From an uncultured Candidatus Saccharibacteria bacterium (lineage in GTDB: Bacteria > Patescibacteriota > Saccharimonadia > Saccharimonadales > Saccharimonadaceae), in the NCBI GenBank assembly GCA_948868795.1, contig CAQRDK010000004.1, positions 1 through 64,000 on the forward strand: a DNA stretch of 64,000 nt, given 5' to 3'. How positions within the stretch are numbered: the stretch's first letter is position 1; each line of letters begins with the position of its first letter. This document shows positions 49,698 through 57,476 of the stretch, one piece after another. Under the pieces are notes generated by a model. It ran no database searches and was not told where the DNA came from. It saw only the letters and a program-made list of their open reading frames with translations. Both the position numbers and the translations under genes were made by a program.

Positions 49698-50381
49698 ATG
49701 GAAGGAAAAGTGCGGCTAAACAAGTTTCTGGCGGAGCGCCTTGGGCTATCAAGGCGACAGGCGGACGACGCAATCGCGGCGGGCAAGGTTCTCGTCAATG
49801 ATTCGCCGGCGATTTTAGGGGCGCGTATTGACAAAAATGATAAGGTGTGCTATAATGGGGTTATAATCCCCTTTGATATGGGCTATCTTTACGTGGGCTT
49901 GAATAAACCGGCTGGTTATGTCTGCTCGAGGAAGGCGCAGGGTGAGTTCCCGACGATTTATGAACTTTTGCCGGCGAAATATCATGACTTGAAGACGGTA
50001 GGTCGGCTGGACAAGGATTCTTCAGGGTTGATTTTATTGACGAATGATGGTGATTTCGCGTTCAAGATGACGCATCCGAGTTTTACGAAGACGAAGATTT
50101 ATGAAGTGGAGCTGGATCATGCTTTAGAACCGCTGCATCAGCAAGAGATTAGCGATTTTGGGATTGAGATTGGCGACGGAGTGTCGAAGCTAGGGCTGAC
50201 GCGATTGGATGATTTGCGCCGGCGTTGGCGGGTTGAGATGATCGAGGGGCGCAACCGGCAGATTAGGCGGACGTTCGGAGCGCTAGGATATACGGTGACA
50301 CGGCTGCACCGGACGGCGTTCGGGCCATATCAACTGAGCGGGCTGGAGCCAGGGGAATTCGCAGAGGTGAAGAAGGTTTAG
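49698..50381 (+). CDS. RsuA/RluB-family pseudouridine synthase
   Basis: 227 residues. S4 RNA-binding domain at 1-55 (VRLNKFLAERLGLSRRQADD) and catalytic domain with the Asp motif GRLDKDSSGLILLT. EGRNRQIRRTFGALGYTVTRLHRTAFGPY is the C-terminal family block. It isomerises a uridine in 16S or 23S rRNA; RsuA and RluB cannot be separated here. A perfect internal promoter (49828-49856) overlaps the S4 coding end; an in-frame ATG at 49878 could yield a form lacking S4. Confidence 0.9.
   Translation: MEGKVRLNKFLAERLGLSRRQADDAIAAGKVLVNDSPAILGARIDKNDKVCYNGVIIPFDMGYLYVGLNKPAGYVCSRKAQGEFPTIYELLPAKYHDLKTVGRLDKDSSGLILLTNDGDFAFKMTHPSFTKTKIYEVELDHALEPLHQQEISDFGIEIGDGVSKLGLTRLDDLRRRWRVEMIEGRNRQIRRTFGALGYTVTRLHRTAFGPYQLSGLEPGEFAEVKKV
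49828..49856 (+). promoter_or_regulatory. Perfect consensus promoter inside the pseudouridine synthase gene
   Basis: TTGACA (49828-49833), 17-bp spacer ending GTGTGC, TATAAT (49851-49856), in sense orientation. The predicted +1 region is a GGGG-TTATAAT-CCCC hairpin, followed by an in-frame ATG at 49878. Confidence 0.6.
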
Positions 50382-50450
50382 AATACGCTATTCCCGGGGA
50401 TGTTCTTGAGGGGCTAGGCTAGTTGAAGAAAATATTGGAAGACATGCGAA

Positions 50451-50476
50451 GGGCGTCCCTTGCGGGGCGCCCTTTT
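50451..50476 (+). terminator. Intrinsic terminator
   Basis: GGGCGTCCC/GGGGCGCCC hairpin followed by TTTT, between the convergent pseudouridine synthase and the 209-aa membrane protein gene. Confidence 0.8.
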
Positions 50477-50495
50477 GGGGAGAGATGAAATACGA

Positions 50496-51125
50496 TCAGA
50501 GATACCGCGGAACCTCACGGACGGGAGCGATGCCAGTCGTGAACCAGCTGTAAAACTCAGGCTGACGGAGGATAATGCCACCGAAAAGCTCACAGTAACG
50601 GAGGTAGCTGGGGTCGCCGTTAACGACGTCCTTCACGACGAGCTCGCCATGGTCGTTGGTGACCGCCAGGACGAAGTCGGCGTATTTCGCGGCTTCGCGA
50701 CACAGCTGGCGCAGTCCATGAATGGAGACGGCTCCCATGATAACGCTGAACAAGGCAACCAAGACCATAACACCGCCGAAGGCGCTGTTGTCGGAGAAAT
50801 AGTCGCGGATGACGTCAGCGAAAAACAGGGCTGCGGCGATGAGACTGGAGAGACAGACAATGATACTGCCGATCAAGACGCCGCGGTGCAGGCGGCGACG
50901 CGCGGACTGCTGACGCAGGTAGTAGCGGCGCGAACGGTCGCGGCGGCGCTCCGTCGGCTCTTCGGGTACGGGGCGGGTGAGGTACTCCAGAATAGTGACG
51001 GCGGTCCAGCGCAGGCTCGCAGAAATCGAACTTTCCGGAGTAGCGACGGCATCGACGCTTTCAGTGGAACTCACAGGCTCAGAGGTGGCAGGGGCAGTAG
51101 CGACGGTAGCGAGATTGGGATTCAT
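50496..51125 (-). CDS. Two-TM membrane protein
   Basis: 209 residues, unrecognised. A Thr/Ser/Ala-rich N-terminus and a strongly basic stretch (ERRRDRSRRYYLRQQSARRR) precede two transmembrane segments (GVLIGSIIVCLSSLIAAALF and GGVMVLVALFSVIMGAVSI, about residues 100-155) and a 60-residue C-terminal domain. The ATG at 51123-51125 follows AGAGAG; an upstream in-frame ATG (51176) lacks a ribosome site. Own TTGACA-N17-TACAAT promoter with a 95-nt leader. Confidence 0.55.
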   Translation of the reverse strand: MNPNLATVATAPATSEPVSSTESVDAVATPESSISASLRWTAVTILEYLTRPVPEEPTERRRDRSRRYYLRQQSARRRLHRGVLIGSIIVCLSSLIAAALFFADVIRDYFSDNSAFGGVMVLVALFSVIMGAVSIHGLRQLCREAAKYADFVLAVTNDHGELVVKDVVNGDPSYLRYCELFGGIILRQPEFYSWFTTGIAPVREVPRYL

Positions 51126-51222
51126 ACGTTTCACTCTCTTTCTTAATTTTTCTTCATGCTCGGATAGGTTGGGCACGACACAACCGGGGCGTCATAGGCA
51201 AACTATGCGTCCTTATACTTCC

Positions 51223-51251
51223 ATTGTAGCACAGATTATGCTTTTTGTCAA
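51223..51251 (-). promoter_or_regulatory. TACAAT-class promoter
   Basis: TTGACA (51251-51246), 17-bp spacer ending CTGTGC, TACAAT (51228-51223), leftward. Confidence 0.8.
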
Positions 51252-51363
51252 TGCTTAAGCCATAAATGGCTTAGGCATTGCTAGCTGCGTCGTTCGGAAG
51301 AAAAAGTAAACTTTTTCTTCACTCACTATCCTCGCTAGGGCAACCCTATCGACATAAACGAGG

Positions 51364-52749
51364 TTAGTTTTGGAGGAGTTTGGCAAACTTGCCGCGGAGG
51401 CCGCCTTCATCGGGGGAGCCAGCGAGAGTGTCGAGGGCGACACGGAGCAATCCGAGAGCGGTGATATAGGAATGGTCGAGATGAGTCTCAGTCGAATTGT
51501 GGACGCCGGGGATGTCGGCGGACTCGACGAGATGAATAACTGGACGACGGGCGAAAGGGAGCTCCTTGAACCAGTCGGTCGTACTCAAGACTTCCTGAAG
51601 CTCGCTGAGACCGGCGCCGCCACCACAGAGGAGGATCTTGTTCGGGAGCATTTCGGTCAGCTGGAACTCTTCGAGGGTGATTTGGACGCCAGAAAGCCAG
51701 ACGGCGAGATTGCGCTGGATGGCGAGCATCATCTTGTCCCGGAGGTCAGCGGGGACTTTGGTCGGATTGTTGACGGAGAGCTTATATTTCTCGGCGGTGT
51801 CGAAATCGACGTTGAGAGCTTCGGCGATTTGGTGGGTGAAGCTACGACCGCCGATGCCGAACATCTTCGTTCCTTCGACGCCGCCATCATCGACGACGGC
51901 AATATCGGTCGTGCCGCCACCGATATCCATGACGATACCGGAGAAATTGCTATCAAGCTCGTCGCCGAGGCAAGCGCGGCAAACCGCAAACGGTTCGACA
52001 GCGACGGCGAGCAAGTCGAGCGAGAGCTCGGCGCAAACTTTCTCGATGGCCGAGATATGGACGAGCGGAGCGAAAGCGGTGTAGAACTGGAGGACGACGT
52101 CGGTTCCCTTAAAACCGATTGGGTTGCTGATCTTGTAACCGTCGATAGTAATCGAGACGATAGCGGAGTTGATGAGGCGGACTTCAACGTTCGGGTTGTT
52201 GGTTTCGTCGGCGATTTCCTTACGGGCGCGCTCCCCGGCGCGATCTTGGACGCGCTTGATGATGAGCGCCATTTCTTGCTCGGAGAGCGGTTTGTTGCCG
52301 CTCTTGCGGCGGTAGCGAACGGTCGACGTGTTGCCTTTGATTAATTCGCCAGCAATACCGACGACGGTGAGCTTGCTGGTCGTGCCGGCCATTTTTTCGG
52401 CTTGGCTAAGGGCTTTTTCACAGACGCTGGCGACGCCGGGAATGTCGGCGATGGCGCCGGCGTACATGTTGCTGGAATCTTGGTGGGCCTTGCCGATGCC
52501 AATGATGTCGAGGCCGTGGTCTTTAGTCTGGCGGGCGATGACGGCTTTGACGAACTCGGTACCAATGTCGAGGGCAAGAATAGTGTCATCGGAGGCTTTC
52601 GGAGGGATGTAATCGGCATCATGAGCGGAGGCAGTATTCGCGGATTTCGCCGACGGACCATTCGCGCCGTCGTAATCGGTAGTTTTGACGGCTTTAGCGG
52701 CGGCTTGAACTTTCGCTTTGGCTGATTTTACTGTATCCAGGAAGCCCAT
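51364..52749 (-). CDS. FtsA/PilM-like actin-fold ATPase
   Basis: 461 residues with the ASKHA fold signature: phosphate-1 ILALDIGTEFVKAVIA, phosphate-2 GIVMDIGGGTTDIAV, adenosine motif NKILLCGGGAGLSE. An inserted segment (VVGIAGELIKGNTSTVRYRR) resembles the SHS2/1C domain of FtsA. No C-terminal amphipathic FtsA anchor is obvious, so it may be the PilM-type member of a type IV pilus rather than a divisome protein. The N-terminal 50 residues are polar. GGAG precedes the ATG; TATAAT box near 52800. Confidence 0.8.
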   Translation of the reverse strand: MGFLDTVKSAKAKVQAAAKAVKTTDYDGANGPSAKSANTASAHDADYIPPKASDDTILALDIGTEFVKAVIARQTKDHGLDIIGIGKAHQDSSNMYAGAIADIPGVASVCEKALSQAEKMAGTTSKLTVVGIAGELIKGNTSTVRYRRKSGNKPLSEQEMALIIKRVQDRAGERARKEIADETNNPNVEVRLINSAIVSITIDGYKISNPIGFKGTDVVLQFYTAFAPLVHISAIEKVCAELSLDLLAVAVEPFAVCRACLGDELDSNFSGIVMDIGGGTTDIAVVDDGGVEGTKMFGIGGRSFTHQIAEALNVDFDTAEKYKLSVNNPTKVPADLRDKMMLAIQRNLAVWLSGVQITLEEFQLTEMLPNKILLCGGGAGLSELQEVLSTTDWFKELPFARRPVIHLVESADIPGVHNSTETHLDHSYITALGLLRVALDTLAGSPDEGGLRGKFAKLLQN

Positions 52750-52853
52750 TTATTTCTCCATTCGGGGTGTCTTGATGATTATAGTTATCCTTAGTTTATA
52801 TTATACTACACTTTTCGAAATGGCGATATTTAATTCGGCTGGAAAGTTGCTGA

Positions 52854-54278
52854 TTATACGCCAATTTCGACGGGAAGTTCAAAATCTAGGCCGGGGAGCT
52901 CGGGAACGTCTTCATCTTCGGAGAAAAGTTCGACGACAATTTCAACGACTTCTTCGAAAAGCTCAGTGATAGGACGGTATTCGGTCGGCGCAGAGACTTC
53001 GGGTTGGGCGGAATAGTCGAACGCGATAGAGAGAAGGGTTTCGTTGTCAGCAGTATCAGGTCGGAGCTCGATTTCGTGGAGTTCATGGCTCCAGCTATCA
53101 ATATGAAGGACGATTTTGGCATTTTCCGGTAAATACTGTTTAAGATCGCTTGCGCTAATGTCTTCCATGTCGTCGAGGGAAATCTTCATTTCCTCAAAAT
53201 CTTCAGCGTCGTAGTAATAATCGTCGGCGTTTTTGGCGGCTTTATCGATTGCAGCGTTATAGCAGTTATAGAAATCGGTCGTACTTGAACTGCGCTTGGC
53301 TGCGTTCAGGAAATTGGCCAGGGCGTCATAGTCGAGCGAGACTAGGTAAGCAGTCGTACCGGTGGGGCCGGATTGTTCATCGGCAAGTTCTTCGACATTG
53401 ACGAAACGGTTGCGCTTGTAAAGGAGGGCGATTTCGTCGGAATAATCGGCGTTCATAGCGTCGATGGAACAAGTGTAAATGTCAGTAACGACCTCCGCCT
53501 GCCAGTCTTCGAGCATGTCGAGCTCATCGAGAATGTCGTTGAGGGAAATCTGCCACCATTCATCGTCGATTAGCTCGGCAACCTCATATAGGGCGGTCTC
53601 GATTGGATTTTCTGTTTCAATGCAGTTAGTAGAAGGCGAGCAGTTGGTCGCCGGGAAGATATTCGGCAAGAGTTGCTCAAAAGTTTCAGTCAGGTTCTCG
53701 ATTTTTAGATAAGCAATACCGTCAGACATCTGGACGGTGCCGACGTTCAGCTTGATGGCTTCGTCAGTAGCGGGCTCGCCGGAAGCATCATAGACGGCCA
53801 TCATTAGCCAGACGGAAGCTTCATTCGGAAGACGGGTAGATGAACTTTCGACAGAGACGGTCATTTTAACATCATAACCGTTGTCGCTGGCGATGGTAGT
53901 CGTGAAACTGCCATGCGGGGAAACATGTTCAGCGGTGATAAGTTTGTTTACGGAGTTAAAAACGACGTTTTCGGGGGATTGGTAGACGGCGAAATACCAG
54001 ATTGCGAAGCCGATTCCGCCGAGGAGAAGTAGGATGACAATAATGATACTTACGATGAGGCCGGTTTTCTTTTTCTTGGGCGGCTTGACCAGGACGACGG
54101 TGTCGACCGGAGCGCCAGTCACGGGGTCGGTCGCAGGCATAGTTTCAGCGGCGGTCGTCGAGTTAGGCTCGTTGATTGGCGTCTCAACAACCGTGACGAC
54201 AGGCTGCGCCGGGGCGTCCGGCGAACTGTTTGAAGCTGGCTCAGCGGTGCCAGCAATGTTAGTGGATTTTTTATCCAT
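52854..54278 (-). CDS. Surface protein with one transmembrane anchor
   Basis: 474 residues. A Pro/Thr/Glu-rich cytoplasmic N-terminus (about 70 residues), KKKK, a transmembrane helix (LIVSIIIVILLLLGGIGFAI) and a 370-residue acidic extracytoplasmic domain. A disulfide-like pair is seen in ATNCSPSTNCIE. The topology matches the proteins at 45564 and 21940. Start ATG 54276-54278 with AAGGAGGG. The promoter region is shared with eno in divergent orientation. Function unknown. Confidence 0.65.
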   Translation of the reverse strand: MDKKSTNIAGTAEPASNSSPDAPAQPVVTVVETPINEPNSTTAAETMPATDPVTGAPVDTVVLVKPPKKKKTGLIVSIIIVILLLLGGIGFAIWYFAVYQSPENVVFNSVNKLITAEHVSPHGSFTTTIASDNGYDVKMTVSVESSSTRLPNEASVWLMMAVYDASGEPATDEAIKLNVGTVQMSDGIAYLKIENLTETFEQLLPNIFPATNCSPSTNCIETENPIETALYEVAELIDDEWWQISLNDILDELDMLEDWQAEVVTDIYTCSIDAMNADYSDEIALLYKRNRFVNVEELADEQSGPTGTTAYLVSLDYDALANFLNAAKRSSSTTDFYNCYNAAIDKAAKNADDYYYDAEDFEEMKISLDDMEDISASDLKQYLPENAKIVLHIDSWSHELHEIELRPDTADNETLLSIAFDYSAQPEVSAPTEYRPITELFEEVVEIVVELFSEDEDVPELPGLDFELPVEIGV

Positions 54279-54341
54279 ATCCCTCCTTAAGTTTAAGCCT
54301 ATTATAGCACGGATTTTTATGAAAGTGGTATAATAGTAATT

Positions 54342-55628
54342 ATGGATAAATTTACAATTCAAGACATAAAGGCGCGGCAAGTTCTCGATAGCCGCGGAAA
54401 TCCGACCGTGGAGGCGGATGTATTTCTAAGCACGGGTCAAGCGGCGCGGGCAATGGTGCCTTCGGGCGCATCGACGGGTGAAGGCGAGGCGCTTGAACTT
54501 CGCGACGGCGACCCGCAATATTATAATGGTAAGAGTGTTTCCAAAGCCGTCTGGAACGTGAATCATGAGATTCATGATCTCTTGGTCGGAAACTCGGCGA
54601 ACCAGGAACAAGTTGATAAGTTGATGCTCGAGCTCGACGGAACCGAAAATAAGAGTAAACTCGGCGCGAATGCGATTCTGGCAGTTTCCCTGGCGGTCGC
54701 GAAAGCGGCAGCGAAGGCGCAAAATCTGCCGTTCTACCAGTATGTGGCGGCGATTGCGGGGACGACGCGCGATATGTGCTTACCGATGCCGATGATGAAC
54801 GTGATGAACGGCGGTGCGCACGCGGACTGGTGCACGGATATTCAGGAATATATGATTATCCCGCGCGGCGCAGGAACGATTGAAGAAGCGGTGCGGATGG
54901 GCGCGGAAGTTTTCCACGCTTTGAAGCGAGTTTTGAAAGATCGCGGCTATACTGTGACGGTCGGCGATGAAGGCGGCTATGGCCCGAAGGTGCGCGAAGG
55001 CAATAATGAACCGCTTGAATGTATCATGGCGGCGATTCAGGCAGCCGGGTATCGCCCGGGCGAAGACATTGCGCTCGGCCTCGACGTGGCGGCTTCGGAG
55101 TTCTGGAACCATGACCACTACGAATTGAAGACTGACGGCTCCTGGAAGACGGCGGCGGATATGGTCGACTGGTATGCTTGGATGGTCGAGAATTATCCGG
55201 TGGTTTCGATTGAAGACGGTCTTGACGAGCACGACTGGGAAGGCTGGAAGATGATGACCGAGCGGCTCGGCAAGTCGACGCAGTTGGTCGGCGACGATCT
55301 CTTCGTGACGAACACGAAGCTCTTGGAATATGGCATTAATGAGCATGCGGCGAACGCAATTTTGATTAAGCCAAATCAGATTGGTTCGCTCACGGAGACG
55401 ATTGCGGCGGTGAAGATGGCGAAGGCGGCCGGGTATCGGACGGTGATGTCGCACCGCTCGGGCGAAACCGAGGATACTTCGATCGCGCATCTTGCGGTCG
55501 GTCTCGGGACGGGTCAAATCAAGACCGGTTCCCTCTCGCGCTCGGAACGCATCTGCAAGTACAACGAGCTAATTCGGATTGCCGAAGACCGCCCGGACTT
55601 GCAGCTGAAGGATCCGTTCGGGAGGTAG
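54342..55628 (+). CDS. eno: Enolase
   Basis: 428 residues, interconverts 2-phosphoglycerate and phosphoenolpyruvate. Typical blocks: [61 protein letters not shown], catalytic Lys in [13 protein letters not shown] and [23 protein letters not shown] (54329-54334) ends 7 nt before the ATG, so the mRNA is leaderless. The only glycolytic gene in the window. Confidence 0.97.
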   Translation: MDKFTIQDIKARQVLDSRGNPTVEADVFLSTGQAARAMVPSGASTGEGEALELRDGDPQYYNGKSVSKAVWNVNHEIHDLLVGNSANQEQVDKLMLELDGTENKSKLGANAILAVSLAVAKAAAKAQNLPFYQYVAAIAGTTRDMCLPMPMMNVMNGGAHADWCTDIQEYMIIPRGAGTIEEAVRMGAEVFHALKRVLKDRGYTVTVGDEGGYGPKVREGNNEPLECIMAAIQAAGYRPGEDIALGLDVAASEFWNHDHYELKTDGSWKTAADMVDWYAWMVENYPVVSIEDGLDEHDWEGWKMMTERLGKSTQLVGDDLFVTNTKLLEYGINEHAANAILIKPNQIGSLTETIAAVKMAKAAGYRTVMSHRSGETEDTSIAHLAVGLGTGQIKTGSLSRSERICKYNELIRIAEDRPDLQLKDPFGR

Positions 55629-55649
55629 TTAGGCTTTTAGGGCAAAAGA

Positions 55650-55680
55650 AAACGCCCCAACCGTCATGGTCGGGGCGTTT
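55650..55680. terminator. Bidirectional terminator between eno and the VWA gene
   Basis: AAACGCCCCAACC/GGTCGGGGCGTTT hairpin with A tract on one side and T on the other, between convergent genes. Confidence 0.85.
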
Positions 55681-55698
55681 CCCTATGATACAAAAGGG

Positions 55699-57000
55699 TT
55701 ACTCGGTGACGAGCTGCTGGATGACGGGCACAACGTTCCACTTTTCTGTGATTTCATCTACGACATACTGGGCGGTATCGCCCAGATTATCCATGTCGTC
55801 GGTATCGCCGACGTAGATAATAACAACGTTGCCAATATCAGTGCGCTCAACAAGGCGGCTTCTGGAGCTCAGCAGGTCGGAAACCAAAATGACCGTGCCA
55901 TATTCGCCAGCCGGGACGCTGTTCAAGGCGGTAAAAACGTTCGTACCGCCGGAAGAACCAAAGAACGGGAAGATCCAGCCAAGACTATTGCTTTCTTTGG
56001 CATAGGTGTCTGCCGTGATGGTCTTCGCTGAAGATCCGAACATGATAACCGTGTCAGCGGTGTCAACCTGGACGGCGTAGCTGGCGATGTCTGCAGAATA
56101 TGCATTCACGGAACCGGAGGCGTCCAACAGGACGGCTACCTTTTCGCCTGAAGTAGTCAACTCTTCAATGCCGCTGGCGACCTCGTCCGAGGTCGTTTCG
56201 GTGCGGTCTTCAAAGACAGGACCATGATCATCAGGAACCTGCGGCACAGGATCGTAGACAGGTTCAGTATCGGGCGCAGGCATAGTCGCCATGGGATCCT
56301 GATTGGGATCTTTCGCATAGGCGACGACAACCGGTCCACTCCGGTCGACGTAGTAGAGATCATCAGCTAAAAACCAGCCGATACTACCAGTCGTATAACC
56401 GTCAACGTAGATAAAGCACCAGAGTTCTCCCTCAGTATTTTGGCAGAAGGTCGGCGCAGGGCTGGCATACTGAATATCGTCACGCAGGTAAGCCTCGTAG
56501 TCAACCAGGCGACCGTTACTAGCGACAGCAAAGCCGCCAAGATAGAGCGGGCCTTCGGTATAGACGTTGTAGGTCTGATCGGAAGCCCCGGAGCCAGCCA
56601 GATCGGCAGAGGCATAGTAAGTCGCGCCTGCGCGAATATCCACTCTTTGACCGAAGCGAGCATTCGCAACGTTAAGAGACCTCAAACCGGAAGGCGGAAA
56701 ATGGGTTTCGCCGAAGTTAACGATGAAATCGTTCAGACTATGGTATTCAGTCCTACAGTATTCATCCCACTTTGCGAGGTAATAATCAAGTGTGTCGCTA
56801 CCGACGTAGGTCGGAATGAACCTCTCTTGATCAATATTTTTATCAGAGAAGGCGTAGACGTAACCGTCAGCCTTTTCGATAAAAATTGGGTTTGTGCCAG
56901 CGACGCGAAGGACATCTTGTTCAATTAAGGTCTCGGTCGGAGGTTCCCTTCCTGGGTTTGCTGACGCTTCAGACTGCCGTTTTCGACGAAATATTTCCAT
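55699..57000 (-). CDS. VWA-domain protein, probable C-terminal part of a frameshifted lipoprotein
   Basis: 433 residues. The C-terminal 170 residues are a von Willebrand A domain with MIDAS motif VLLDASGSVNAYS (DxSxS) and a GGTNVFTALNS Thr/Gly block. The N-terminal part is beta-rich and unrecognised. VWA proteins of this kind act outside the cell, yet this frame has no signal peptide, and its ATG lacks a ribosome site. The lipoprotein frame (56925-57329) overlaps its first 76 bp. One frameshift would join them into a signal-bearing protein of about 550 residues. Confidence 0.7.
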   Translation of the reverse strand: MEIFRRKRQSEASANPGREPPTETLIEQDVLRVAGTNPIFIEKADGYVYAFSDKNIDQERFIPTYVGSDTLDYYLAKWDEYCRTEYHSLNDFIVNFGETHFPPSGLRSLNVANARFGQRVDIRAGATYYASADLAGSGASDQTYNVYTEGPLYLGGFAVASNGRLVDYEAYLRDDIQYASPAPTFCQNTEGELWCFIYVDGYTTGSIGWFLADDLYYVDRSGPVVVAYAKDPNQDPMATMPAPDTEPVYDPVPQVPDDHGPVFEDRTETTSDEVASGIEELTTSGEKVAVLLDASGSVNAYSADIASYAVQVDTADTVIMFGSSAKTITADTYAKESNSLGWIFPFFGSSGGTNVFTALNSVPAGEYGTVILVSDLLSSRSRLVERTDIGNVVIIYVGDTDDMDNLGDTAQYVVDEITEKWNVVPVIQQLVTE

Positions 57001-57329
57001 TCCGGAGCGCTCGCTTCACGATAGTAGAATATAGAGTTGGCGTCCTGGAAAGATTCAAGGGTCTCGTCGGAGAGATGGGCGCTTACGGAAGAGGTGGGCG
57101 CGGAGGGTTGGCCGGGAGATTCTTCAGGCTTAAGCGGTTCTGTGCGATCGGGCGTTTGCTCGGGACTGGATGAGCCTTCGCCCGTCGAAACGGACAAAGA
57201 AGCGGCGTTCAGTCCGGCAGCGGGAGCGGAGTCCTTCATTACGGAGCTACAGGCGGTCAGGCCTAATAGCATTCCACAAATCAGGAGGAACGCCACCGCT
57301 TTACGGGGTGCGCGGAATGAGGATTTCAT
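56925..57329 (-). CDS. Lipoprotein N-terminal fragment upstream of the VWA frame
   Basis: 134 residues: a lipoprotein signal (AVAFLLICGMLLGLTAC with lipobox LTAC), a Ser/Pro/Glu linker, then SDETLESFQDANSIFYYREA and a stop. AAAGGAG precedes the ATG. A good promoter, TTGACA-N17-TAAAAT (57439-57411), lies about 80 nt upstream. The frame ends just where the VWA frame becomes protein-like, which suggests the two are halves of one gene. Confidence 0.65.
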   Translation of the reverse strand: MKSSFRAPRKAVAFLLICGMLLGLTACSSVMKDSAPAAGLNAASLSVSTGEGSSSPEQTPDRTEPLKPEESPGQPSAPTSSVSAHLSDETLESFQDANSIFYYREASAPEWKYFVENGSLKRQQTQEGNLRPRP

Positions 57330-57410
57330 ACACGATTCTCCTTTCTTACATAGGGGCGTTAAAGTTCTTATCTACCTCCTCGTCCCCCTCACGAGTAGGT
57401 ATCTCTTACC

Positions 57411-57439
57411 ATTTTATCACAGATTTCTTAATTTGTCAA
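57411..57439 (-). promoter_or_regulatory. Promoter of the lipoprotein/VWA unit
   Basis: TTGACA (57439-57434), 17-bp spacer ending CTGTGA, TAAAAT (57416-57411), leftward. Confidence 0.75.
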
Positions 57440-57476
57440 GAGTTTTTATGGTTTTCTCCGGTTTTGGCAAAGATTA

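Noticed and set aside
51370..52344. 324-codon plus-strand frame
   Set aside because: Antisense shadow of the FtsA/PilM-like gene; no family features or ribosome site.
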